From NCBI RefSeq assembly GCF_003945595.2, contig NW_024104366.1:682001-746000 (forward strand): a stretch of 64,000 nucleotides of DNA, in the 5' to 3' direction. This stretch comes from Pipra filicauda. Taxonomy: Eukaryota > Chordata > Aves > Passeriformes > Pipridae. Of this stretch, positions 21,807-34,200 are shown in pieces. The notes under the pieces were generated by a model, which did no database searches, was not told the origin of the DNA, and saw only the letters and a list, made by a program, of their open reading frames with translations. The number at the start of each line of letters is the position of its first letter. The first letter of the stretch is position 1. Both the position numbers and the translations under genes were made by a program.

Positions 21807-24709
21807 CCACTATCTGTCTCTAGACCCTGGTCAGTTTTTCTGTTGTGTTTTGCTCTCTTTTTCCCTAGATTTTGCATCCTTGTAAGGAAATGGCTTCAAA
21901 CAACTGTGAAATACCTTCTATTAAAACTATGTGAGAGCACAGCACAGGGTCAGTTTCAGGATGCTTTTCTTGTAAGTGTAAACCACGCAAAGCAGCACCA
22001 TCAGTCTAGAGTTTAGATCTGCTGTGATCTTATTTCAGCTTGCCAGTGATAGACAACAAATGTGCCATTTGTAGTCACTTAATTTACTCAGGATCAGGCT
22101 GATGCCCCTCTTGTGCTTTAGTTATGCCACCAGAGTTCAAAAGCCACAGTTGAGACAAAACAGCCTATGTCAGAGCTGTTGTGACTCGAATCACCAGTCT
22201 GCTGCCTCCGAAACCTAGTGGTTGGTAACCTCACCTGAGGCAAAATAAAGAAAACCTGTTTCCTGCCACCATGGGCGTGTAAGGCAAAGCACTTACCTTG
22301 AAGCAGGAATAAAAACAAAAACTGTTCCTAATAATGTCTCCCAGGAGAAGTCGTGTCTGTACTTATTGAGGCTCGAGGGCTGCTGCTGTCAGGTGGAGAC
22401 CAAGGAAAGCAGCTGAGATAGAGCGCCCAGGCTGCCTCATGTCTGCTAGGGCCTGTCAGACTGCTTTAGCTGTGTTTCTAACACATTGTAGCTTAAAACT
22501 TCTCACTTGTGCCTTTTAAATGTTGTATCTGAAATCCTCTACCCACTCACTGGAAGCAATCTCTGTAGTTTCGATTAACAATAGTTATGCCAAATTTCAA
22601 GATGACCGTATGTTATCTCTGTATCTGCACTTCTGTCTTTGCTGCTATTCATCAGTGCATCAGGGTCTGTACACAGAATAGATGGTGGAGGGAAGCATCT
22701 GGCCACAGTATTTCACCAGCACACATGAAAACAGTTAAATACATCTCAATAAATATTTTTCCTTTTATCCAAGAGAATGTGAGAGGTGCAGACAAAGATA
22801 AGTCCATGGAAATGCAGATTAATATTCAATTCCTAAAAATACGACTAGCACCAGTCAAAATGAGACAAGGATGACAGAGCTGTATGCAGGTTATATCTGG
22901 CGGATGTGAACCACACTGTACAGGGCAGGAGGAGGGCATGGGAGGGAATCCAAAGGAAGCTTCTTAATGTTACTCACAAGCTCAGTATGGTAGTGCCCTG
23001 AATTATGTCCACCGTGACATTCCTCTTCCATCTCTTTTTCATGAGTGGATGAATTGTTTAGAAAGGTAGAAAACCACTGTGGTTCTGTGGTGGATTTTAA
23101 GAGACAGCTCAAGGAGGGTTGTCTTCAGGTGTGCCATCCCAGTTATGAGTTCTCTGAAATGTGACTGAGTGATGATGCAGTCTGCCTCATCCATCTCAAT
23201 ATTAATAAATGGTGAAGGAGCACTGCAAACAAATAAAGTGCAGAAGGAAAGCCAAGAATACCTTAAATTTGGTTCAGCTTTTTTTCCTGTTATTAGGTTG
23301 AACCATTCTTAGGACACAAATATGGATGTACCCTTGCATTTAAAACTCACTTAAATATCTGTGACCATGGGTTTCCTAGAACACAGAAAAACATCTTGTA
23401 CCGTGCAGTTAACTTTTCAAACAATGGAAGAGAAGCACCTCCTCCCCTTCAAAAGAGAAGTCTCAGCTTCAATATAGCCTAATTCCCCTGTTCCCTATAA
23501 GAAATCTGTAAAAACCAATGATAGTTAGGAAGCTGATTGGATCCGATATGCCTTCAGGATAAACCTGAGGCCGCTGATGACTAGATTGAATGGGTCCACC
23601 TCTGTACATCAGTGGTGTTTGGAGAATTTATTTTGCTTTTGTCTTTTAAGTGACGGCTAAGTTGTTTCTGTGATGCCCTCTGTAGACAGTGAGGAGCCCG
23701 AGAAACTTCGGAGAACTTTCCAGCCCTTTCCTTCATTCCACTTTTCCTGGTACAGATAGTAGTTTGTGAATGAACCTTAAAGTTATTCCCTATTTAACCT
23801 GGAAAAAACTTCTGAGAAATGAGGAGATAAGGAAAGCACAAGAGTTGAAGTTATTTTCTGTGTAGATGTGGCAAATAAAAAATTTTAGCTGTATAAGAAT
23901 ATAAGGCAAATTTCCTTGAGAAAGTTCAGTGTTCCTACTTCCCCTGATGAGAAGTGTCCAGTTTGCCATTTCCCTCAACTCTTCATTGAATTCTCCCATG
24001 TAAAAACTAGAAGAGTGGCATTTCCCCTCATAGGTACAGAGAGGAGTGAGAGCCTCGAGGCCTGCTGAGAACTGAAGGTGTCTGGACTCAAGCCCTTATT
24101 TCAACAGAAAAAAATGAGAGCAAGAGGAGGCTGAGGAACCCTGTCAGTGAGTAAGAACTTATCACTTAATCTGCACAATGCTAAACATAGGGTAAGTTTC
24201 CTGTAGTTCACTGGTGCATCCAGACTTTTAGGATATGCAAAAGTTTAGTCTAACAAAAGAACAGAAAGTGTAGCAGTTATTTCAAGTTGGGAACTTACAT
24301 TGCTGTTGGTTTTGTACTGTGCAACTATATTCTGAGAGAGGAATCATTGTGTTCAGAAGGTATTCATTTTTTACTGTGAGAATCTTTAAACATGCTGTGT
24401 TTATTTATCCTTTAAATGGCAAGTGCATCTCTCCTTCCCAGCTAAAAATTGTCCATGTGACATTGTCATTTAGCACTTCCAACAATGTTGGTAATACAAT
24501 ACGTCTGTCATGAACAGGATTACAATTTGGTAACACCTTAGTCAGCTCTTAAATCTTTAGCATTAACAAAATCACAAATTGTGGACAGAATGCAAATGTA
24601 TTTAAAATTTCTAACCATTCAGGATGTTTCATGGCTTCCTAAAATCTCAGCATCAGAGCAAGAACCCTGTCAAGAGATAAGGCACCCATCCTGAATTAAT
24701 TCTGATCTA

Positions 24710-24726
24710 ATCAAATCTGATTTGAT
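24710..24726. repeat. Interrupted palindrome (8-bp arms)
   Basis: ATCAAATC and GATTTGAT flank a single T, within a run of similar ATCTGA/ATCTAA words. Confidence 0.7.
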
Positions 24727-25545
24727 CTGACCTAATGTAATCTCATGTCCATCCAACCAGTAGGACTTTATCTACAGACATGATGCTCACATAATGGATT
24801 GGGAAGTTACTCCTTGCTTTGGCCCTGGGTCTTTTGATGGCTGGGCTGGTTAGCCCTCAAGTCCCGGTTTCACGGGATTATTCCCTGGAAAGGGAGGCAG
24901 ATTGCTCAGGCAACGGAATGAAGTGGTTGCATCATGTCTAGAAACAGCAGGTATGGCTCTTTCGGGTGATCCACTCCTCTGCAGAGAGCAAGAGTAATTT
25001 TAATAGCTGCACTGGTCCAAGGAAAAGAGCAAGGGGGACAGAATACCTGTTACCAGGCCAAGTGGTAGTAAAAAAAAAAGGGATAATCTTTTGGAAACAT
25101 CAATTTATTTTTTTTAAGTCTGTTATTGCCAGCTGTCTTAATTAGTCTAGTAAAAATAATTATTTGCCCCTGTGCTTTGCTGAACTGTTCTTTGTGAAGA
25201 CTGTTTTCTGACCCCAGCCTATAGAGTCCTAATCCTTCTGTGCAATAACCTAAGTGAAGATCTTCAGCACAAGCTGGAGTCCGTGCAGACACCTTGTCTG
25301 CATCCATCTGAGTCAAAAAACAGAGGCAGGGAAAATCCCTGGGACGGGAACTCAGTCATCTGTGCTGGTACCTGGTCCAAGCAGGCAGCAGCCTTCTCAG
25401 CGGGTTGCAGGCAGTGCTTGGGAGCCAGCATGGGCCATTCCCAGTGACCAGACCGGAGGCAGGTTTTGGAAGAGAAGACCAGCCGGTAGCATAGACGCAG
25501 GCTGTACTGTGCTGGCTGGTCTCAGTGGCCAAAAGCTATCCCCAA

Positions 25546-25613
25546 CAGCTTTAACTTAAAGCTGTATGGGTGCAAGTTTAATTTAAACCTGTACAAATAC
25601 AGCTTTAAAGCTG
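25546..25613. repeat. Nested inverted repeats around CAGCTTTAAAGCTG
   Basis: Three palindromes sit in 68 bases: CAGCTTTAA-C-TTAAAGCTG (25546-25564), GTTTAA-T-TTAAAC (25576-25588) and CAGCTTTAAAGCTG (25600-25613). In addition, TTAAAGCTGTAT (25556-25567) pairs with ATACAGCTTTAA (25597-25608), giving a 12-bp-stem hairpin with a 29-base loop. It may be the decayed core of a palindromic transposon or a set of repeated binding sites. Confidence 0.8.
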
Positions 25614-27898
25614 AAATGTCTTTGGGTGACAGTGGGATGGCAAATAGTTTCCTCATGCCAAATATTGATGAGCATTTAATATACACTTTGGGCACATGCT
25701 GTGACCAGGGAAGATTCCCTACTGATGTTATGTGAGTGCTCCTGATTCCTGCAGTGCTGCGGTGTGGGATGAGCACAACAGAGGAGAATCACAAGTGTAA
25801 AGTGCTTTAAAGATCACATTCTAGCAACTCTTACCAGAAAAATACTCTCGATTTGAAGTGTGATTTTTTTTAACAGCAGTTCTACCAAAAGACCTTTGTG
25901 GATGCAGTTACACTAAGGGAAAAGTAAAAGCTTTGACCAATACAGCTGGTGCATCTTTGTGAGCTGCACTGTCAGAAGCCTGCTGTTGCAGACAGAAGCA
26001 GTTCCTCATGTGGAGGGCACAGCCAATGTTGCCTGATGTTCTTCTAGTGCAGATTTGTCCACCCTTTGAAGCACTACTTAATTTTTAAGTGATTATTAGC
26101 TATTTTTGCATTAATTTTTCCATGGGTAGTTGTAAAGAGTTGTCTCTTCCCACACTGGTGTCAATTCCGGTGACCCTTCCTGCCTGCGGCAGCGATGGGT
26201 CTGGTCTGAGCACAGGGAGGAGTTGAGCACTGCCACCTGCCTCTCCATACCTCAGCTCATGACCACTGACACTTGGCCACATGATGAAGTCCCTCTGCCA
26301 TGGGTGGACAGGATCAAATCCCTCACTAAGCCTGCCCCAGGGGGTCAGGTACTACAAGCTGGCATTGCAGCGAAATTGCATTGCTTGATTTTTCACTCTG
26401 AACTCAGGTATAATAGTTATTCTGTGATCAGGCTGGAGTGAAGACAAAATAAATCAAATTAAGAGTATTTCATAAAGAGAATTTAGGGCAGGTAGCTTAG
26501 AAGTCTCAGTAAGATGCCTGACATCAAGTAGGCAAATCCTGCTCCTTCTCCAAGGAAATCCTGTGTGCAATGGAAGAACTTTCGGAAATGTACCATATAT
26601 AGTATAAAAAAGGAAAAAGACAAATCCAAAGAGACACAATAACTGACTGGTACCATATTCTGTTATGGATTACACAGTGTTTACTATGCAAGCATCATCC
26701 ATCTATAGACATGTACACTTCCTTGTTCTGCTATTAGCAGTAGAAACTCATATGCTCGTACATATCTAGTACCAAGTACATGGGGTTTAAGAGGAAAACT
26801 TGCCTGTAAGCAAATTTGTAAGTGTTTGGATTGGGCATTAACAATGCTGTAGGGCTATCAGTAGGCAGGTGGTCCCAGGAAGAAAAATAACATGACCATT
26901 ATATTTCCTGTTTCTGAAAGGAGGAATTGATACCCCAGTGCCAATAAACCACTGCCCCTAAGTAGGCAGATGTCTGTGCACATGCAGGAGATAGGACACA
27001 GCAGGGAACTGTGATGCTGGCACTTAGTGGATTGCATATCAGCCTCCTCTCAGGGGGCTTCGCAAGCCCATCAAGGATACAGGTAGAAGAGAGGGGGGTT
27101 TGCCACCTACTGAGAGGATGTGAGAGCAAAATGCAGCTACACTAATGCTTTTCTCCTCTGCAGTAGACATGTTGCATGGAAACAGTCTCAAGAGCAGAGG
27201 GTAATTGGAACAGTTACCTGCCTGCAGACTGACAGATTCCCCGCAGAAAGACACTCCTCACCTTGGAGAACTCATGATCTGACAATCAGACAAGAAGCTC
27301 TGAACAGACACACCGAAACTGTTCAGAAACAGTGGCATGTTTCTCCTCAGCACTCTGGCTGCATACTCACCTAATGAAGGAGTGTGGGTGGAAATTAAAT
27401 TGTTGCTTTTTTATGTATTTTTGTGAAAATGCATCTCAGCAAAGCACAGAGTTAAGAATGATAAGGGTGAGTGTTGGGGAATTAATTAACCTGATCACAC
27501 TGTGTGGGATGTAAGGCATGAATCTCAGTGGTGAGAGGGTTACAAGCCCCAGGGCAGACAATGACAGTCTGTTGTGTAGTGGTCTCAAAGCTGGGCTGGG
27601 TATGTCTCTAGCATTTAATGTGGCTTAAATGTGCCCTTATGCTGGGTGTGGTGAGGGAAGATGACTCTTGAATAAGCGACATCACCTTTGACATAAAGTC
27701 CTGTCCACAAAACTTGTAAATAGCTAATTAGAGAAGGCGTAGCTACAGCCCTAGTCTAAAGAAGGCTGCTTGTCTGCACGGCTAAAAGCAGGTCATGTAG
27801 AGCACTGAACGAGCTGCACAAGCCTCTGCATGGCAGGGCTGCAGCGCTGCAAGTACAGTGAACTGCGCTTGCTCTCACTTTTCCTGGCTGTAAACACC

Positions 27899-28256
27899 TA
27901 AGGTCCGATTCTTCTCGCTTTGCACTCTACATCGTCATTAACACCGCTTTCAAGAGTTGGGTTAGTGGGTGTAAAATACTACCATTTAGTAAGGCATCAT
28001 TTTACCACCACTTCACAGCACTGTAAAATGAGAATGTAGGCTATGAAGCAGCAAAGACCTGATACCCAAGTATTCACCTCATTAGAGAATCCGTTGCCAT
28101 ATGATGGGAAATAACAGGGTCAAATCCATCTGTCCTGGAATTACACAGGGTGCCTGAGCTTGGGCTGGAGATTTTAATGGAAGACCAGAGCAACAGAATA
28201 AAAAAATATTAAATGAATATGCGTGCCAATGGATTTGGAGCAGGGGGTGAATTTTA
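27899..28256. mobile_element. Decayed palindromic interspersed repeats (amniote MITE-like)
   Basis: Two segments (27899-27985 and 28115-28256) resemble words of old palindromic repeats common in turtles, crocodilians and birds. Examples are GGTCCGATTCTTCTCGCTT with GTGGGTGTAAAAT, and GGGTCAAATCCATC with GGAATTACAC and, later, GGGGGTGAATTTTAC. Identification rests on remembered repeat words and is tentative. I see no transposase. Confidence 0.3.
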
Positions 28257-31200
28257 CTTCCCATTTTCCTGCTTGTATGTGAAATTTCAAGCCACACCCT
28301 GCTCTAATATTTTTAAAATAATTTGTGGAAATATATAATAGATGCACATACAACACCTGAGTGTATGTAAGTAGTGTAAATATATATTTGGAGATGACAC
28401 TGTTCTCAATAGGTTTTTCCAGGTAATTCTGTTTGAAAGAAAAATTATTTTTCCTTTTCATGTGGATTCTCATGCTCTTTGCATATGTCTTGCCTGTGGA
28501 AGGTAGGTACTTAATTTTTTTTTCTTTCCTAGTTTAGTTTGGGTGCTCTTTTTTTTAGGTCTGCTTTGCTGTAGGCCCTGAAAACAATAATAAAAAACTA
28601 CTGTGGCAGTTGCTTCCATGTGGCTTGCCAAAGGGGTGTTAAGAAATTTTCCTGGTTGTTCTGTATGTGTGAGCTGCAAAGAGGTGATAAATTGCTGAAG
28701 GAAATTAAAGCAGGAGGTTGAAGCTCAAGTTTTGTACTCTTCTAGTTTGAGCAGTCTTGGATTACAAGACTGCTGGTTGTGTTGGAAATCAAAAGGTTAG
28801 TTTCTCTCTCTGACTCATCCAGAAGAGCTGCAAAGACAGATTAACAGGTAAAAACATCACTCAGCCTCTGGTGCTCTCTGTGCTTGGTTTGCTCAGGTGC
28901 TGGAAAAAGAGACCACAGTCTATCAGAGTGGAGCAGCTAAAGTGGTGATCGTAGTACTTTGGACAAGCAGTCATTGCTACTCACAGAGATTCCCCCAGAG
29001 CAGGTTCTGCGCTGTCCTGCCATCCCTGCTCTGCGGAGGCACCCAGCCCCTGCACCCATCGGATGCTGCCTCCTCCTGTGGCACTGCCTGGTTGGTAGCA
29101 AGGGCGGTTGGGTATCCGCTCAAAAATTGTTTCTTGGATTCTTTCAAGGCCGTTTAACATCTGGTGCCTCTCAGTGAGTGATGCTTTGCTGTGAGTGGGG
29201 AAGTTGTAGCTCCCAGTTGCGGCTGCCAGCTGGTCACAGCTCGGTTTTTTTGCTTTGCCTTACAATGGCATCAGTGTGCCTACCCTTTCCAAAATGAAGG
29301 CTTTTTTATGCATTCATCCATGGTGCTGTGTCATGAATCCACATGAAGAGGTTTTCTTTCCCTTTCTCCTTCCCCCAAGTTCCAGGTTGTTGCAGTTTTG
29401 CCTTCAGCTGAACAGCAATAATGTTGGCTTTTTAGCTAGAGCTTTAGGTCCAAACATTTTGCAACGTTTCATGAAGGAAGGAAAGTTTTGTGGGTCCTGG
29501 GTTGTAGATGGGAACACCAAGGTGTGGGTCTGTGGTGGGAGTAACCCTGCATTACTCAGCAACAGGCAAGGAAGCCTGTGGGTGGTGACTCGGAGCAGCA
29601 CATGGTTATACTGCTAGCCAGGACCTTCAGTCATTGCTACACCATCTTACTTTAAACGTTGCTACAACTTGCTTCAGCCCCAGCTCTGACACTGCCTGAG
29701 AGCTGCCCACAGCTCTGCGTGGGGTTGCACAGGCTGCTGCTGCCCTGCTGTACTGCTCAGGCTGGCTCCTTGGCCACAGCAGCACTAGGCTGAGACCAGT
29801 ATCTGCAGCCACAGTTCACACCCTTTCTGCAAGCTGGTTTTCTCTGTCCTCAGTGGTTGTAACCTGGGAGCTCATGAGGTGTGAGCCAGCATATGCTGCC
29901 TGCTTTTGGGGTGAGGGCAGAAAGACAGGGGCAGTAACATCAACAACACCCAGCGTGCCTCAGATGTCCATGATTCCCAGCAGTCCACCTTACCCTTATG
30001 TTTTCCTGGCCTTGCTGCAACTGTCAGGACCCAAGAGGAGAACAGGATGTGCCTGTTGAGATCAGCTGCATGTAGTGACACTCAGGATGTGCCCAGGCTG
30101 ATAGTCATATTGGAGCTGCAGTGTTGATGTCCCAAGTCTACCACTTCCTTGTGAGAGACTGTCATGGCTTGAAAGAACTATAGTTTTTGTTTGTTTGTAA
30201 GGCTGTGAAAGTACAGTATGTGCACAAACACATATCCGGGATGAGGCTGAAATCATTGCTCACCTTCCTACAGACCTGTGCAAGGCTTCGGAAACAGGAG
30301 CTAAAAATAGGGGAATCTCTCTTTACCCTATTTGCCCCAAAGCACTTTGTTAAAATAAGTATTGTTATTCGACAAAGAGAAGCACTCCATTAAGGCAAGT
30401 TTGCAAAGCCCTTCAAAGCAGCAATACAAAATATTAAAACTGAAAGTAACAGCATATTGCACTCAAATCTCATCCTTTGTGTTCAATTCTGAACCATGGG
30501 ACCCTGCGAAACACCAGCTGGGTGGGGGGAACCCGGTGGGACAGGGCGGGAATTTCTGTGAGTAATGATATATGCTGCTGCATCTGCTGCACTAGCACTG
30601 GACACAGTCATGGACCATCCTGAAGAGTCTGAGAAGACATGTCCAGCTGTGGAATATGACAAAAAGAGAAGTGAAAAAACATGATGTCCAATTGTATGGT
30701 GTCAGGTCAGCCAGCATGAGTTGTGAGTACTGATTTTGCTCACAACGTGATTTATCCAACAGTTTCAAGTAGCCAACCAATATAGCTGAAATTAAGTTGT
30801 TCCTTCATAGAAAAAGGGAGGAAAAGCTTTGTTTTCTCAATAATGTGTCACAAATATTGTCCTCTGCCCTTGCACAATGCAGTGTGAACTTGCTTGTAAT
30901 TTGTGCTGGAGGGGGGAAGTCAGCTCTGTGTCTGTATTTCACTGTAAAATTACACTTAAAATCCTTTCCTGGCATTGATTCCGGCTTTGATATGCATTAG
31001 TGAACATTCATGACACCGACATTAATCTGGAGTGAGCTTATAGTGATTTGTTATATTAGATACTAAAAAAGAGTCATGAGACCATGATTTGATAGTGTTA
31101 TCTCAACACCTTGCATAGAGATGCAAGGATGATTTGGTGACATATCATCCTTGACACATGACACATAGAGACCATGCTTCAATCAACACACTGTGCCTCT

Positions 31201-34200
31201 GGGCAGAGTGGTGTTACAGCCTCTGCAGGGGAATGCCACTGCCTGCGAAACCGCCTCTCTTGCAACTAGTGGTGATGGCAGGGCTATGGAGACTGGGAAG
31301 CAAGAAACCAAGCCTTCAAAAACCAAATACTCCGAAATATAACAACTCTCCTGCATGTTAAAGATGTTTCATTACTTGCAGGCATGTCTAAGCAAGAACC
31401 TGCTTTTCTTATAATTATTTATTCTGCAAATAAATTCAGGAGTAATGATCTTAGTAGCTCCACTGGCACTAGGTCTGGGCATAAACCCATCATAATTTGT
31501 GTCATTTCATTTTAATTCTGCCCTAAATCACTCTGCTTAATTAAATTCTAGTTATCTTGATTTATTTGAGTACGATGTGTCCACCTGATGTTCCTCAAAA
31601 TATGTGACCATAATGAGCAAATACCAATGGGGTGATGTGGTGACCAATAAAATTATGCTGGGTATGAAAGAAAAACAGAGTACTATCATTTGTTTAGAAG
31701 TGGAGTCAGGATGTGTTTTCTTAAACAGTAGTTTTTGCTGTGGGCAGGATCTGGACTTAGCTGTCTGTAGGCAAGAAATGGCAGGTTTCATTGCTGCCCC
31801 ACACTGAAGCCTGCCTTTCAAGAGGGAGAAGAGGTTGTGACAAACCTTTCCTGGTGGTAAGTGCAACTGGTTGTAACATGTTAGGTGGGCAGAAAATACT
31901 GGTGGAAGTGCTCCTTTAGCAAATGACACTTCACACCCCAGATCCTTTTCAATCTGTTGAGAAGATCCTGTGTTTTAGTGATGTGAATGTGCCTATTGTG
32001 TAAGTGCTGACTTTTGGCTATACTGATGGTAACGAAGGGTTACAGAAATGCTGCAACTCAAAAATACAAACATAAATATCAGGCCTCCAGCCTATCCACT
32101 GGGCATTTCTAATTGTCAGGTGAATGGATGAGAACTGTTGTGATAAATGTCATGTATCTTTTGGGTTGTTACACAACAGTGATGAGGAAAAAGGCAAGGC
32201 ACAGAAAAGAGAAAGCTAGGGCTGCCTATCTCTGTTTGGGAAAATAACAAGCCCTTCACTAGAAATGTCTTCAAAATTATTATCTGGAGTTTATAAGATG
32301 TCATGGTTGGTCCTGAAAAGACTGGGTTTTGAATCATCACTGATGATTATTATGTTGCTACCAGTGCTTTGCACGCACTGACGCTCAGGCTCAGTGGCAA
32401 ACAGGCAAGAGCACAGGTAAAGGCTGCACAGGTGAGGCTCCCGTGCTCAGCCCGTGCCGGTCGCTGCTGTCAAAGTGGCTTTCTGTCCTTGCAGGCAGCT
32501 GTGGGCTTCAATTTATAGTCCCTGATGTTTAATTGCCAGAATGAAAACCATATATATATAATTACTGGAGTGCTCAGAATACCACCGCCAAGGGGCAAGA
32601 ATACTAACATTAAGGCAGGATCAATAGCAGTTTAATTTTCCAGGTTGCAAATTGTGGTGGCAAAATCTTGCATACAATTTCTACCTTCCCACTGTCTCCA
32701 TATGCAGACATACAACAATAAACCTCCCAAATCACCCCAGAGGGACTTGCAGGAGCTAACAAATCCTCAGGGATTTATGGTGCAATATGCAGATGCTAGA
32801 GTTTGCAAAAGCATGGATCCTGCTGAGAGAGTTAAACTAGGACTTTGGTCCTATCTCATCATTTACTTCAATAAGAAACCTTGCACATGTGATGTAATTT
32901 TTATGCCTTTGTGCTATTTTCACATGGCCATTTTGAGGGAGGCTCTTGTAATGTCTCCTCTAATGTCTCTTGCCACCTCAGGGTGGCAAAAATCACCCCA
33001 CATTAGCACCGGTCATAGCTTGGTATGTGTGTAGGCTTTGATTAGGTACAGGGCCTGGTAAAGGACAGCAATTTTGCTAACACTGTGCTACTGTGTACAT
33101 GACGTGGGAGTTACCATGAGCTAGTGCTGCAATTTGCGGTGTCAGGGGTAGTAAGTAGTCACTCTTCAAAGCCTCGTGTACTCAGGGAACTTTCAATGGT
33201 TTAACTTAAAACAGGTTTCACACTGGGGAAAACTGTACAAGTACTTGGTTTCAGTTCAAACACAATGTTATTTTAATGTCATCTCTTGGGGGAGGGTTGT
33301 TTTTTATTTTTTTACGAAAAGAAGTGAAACCAAAGGAAAGGGGTGTGCCAACAAGCTGGATACCCTTGCACAGGTGGGGCCCTTGATTTGCATAAAGACA
33401 TTGTTTTTTGTGAAAGCCTATCAGTTGGTGTGCTCTCAGTGAGGTCAGAGACCGGTGCCAGACACATAGTAACATCACAGTGCAAGGGATTTGTCTTCGG
33501 GAGCCAGAGCTGAAGCCGCTGAGAGAAGAAGAGCCAAGAACAGCTCACTTAGCTGCACCTAACTTCTGAGGATGTGAAAAAGCTTGGTCGAAGAGTCTGA
33601 CTATCTCCAGCTTGGGCATCTTAAATTAAACATTCTCCTTTTTGTGTCCAATCTGTTCATCTTCCTCTTGTGTAGCTATCAGCTGTGAAGCTTTGACTCT
33701 GCAATCCCATATCACTGGGCTGCTGTGTGAAGACTGAACCACACTAAGACGGTGTACACATTTGTGAGGGAAGCCTCAAGTACTTCCCACATAGGTAATG
33801 ATTTCTTTCCGTGTCCATTTTTGTCTTAGCTGTATTTTCAGCACTTCACTCTTAAGAAGATAAAATTAATGGACATGTAAAACATCACACAGTGAGGTAA
33901 GGACTTTCACCCCAATCAGAGTTTTGTCCCTCTAAACTTCGACCCTGTGATCAAACCACTGTTTTTGTAATGTATGTTTTAAAAATACATGGGGTAGCAT
34001 TTTACACCTTTGTTAATATATTGAGACTCATTCTACTATATACACTGAAATTACTTTTCAGGGAGGTCCTAGACACATGAAAGACTCAAAAAAAAAGTAA
34101 GACTTTTCACTGATGGCAAGTTCTAAAAAAATGAAAGCTGACTTATTACTTGAAGGAGAGAAAAGGCCATGAAACAGGTATTTTTACTCAGCAAAAGAAG

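Larger units (their letters stand above)
21807..27898. other. Noncoding stretch; inverted-repeat cluster and one orphan exon-like segment
   Basis: I recognise no gene. It holds a 17-nt palindrome at 24710-24726, a nested inverted-repeat cluster at 25546-25613, and a minus-strand segment with good splice-site consensus (22297-22385). The remainder is plain AT-rich DNA with short chance open frames. Confidence 0.45.

Noticed and set aside
30156..30190. TGTCATGGCTTGAAAG as a possible LTR start of an endogenous retrovirus
   Set aside because: No matching second LTR, primer-binding site, polypurine tract or viral protein remnant was found nearby.
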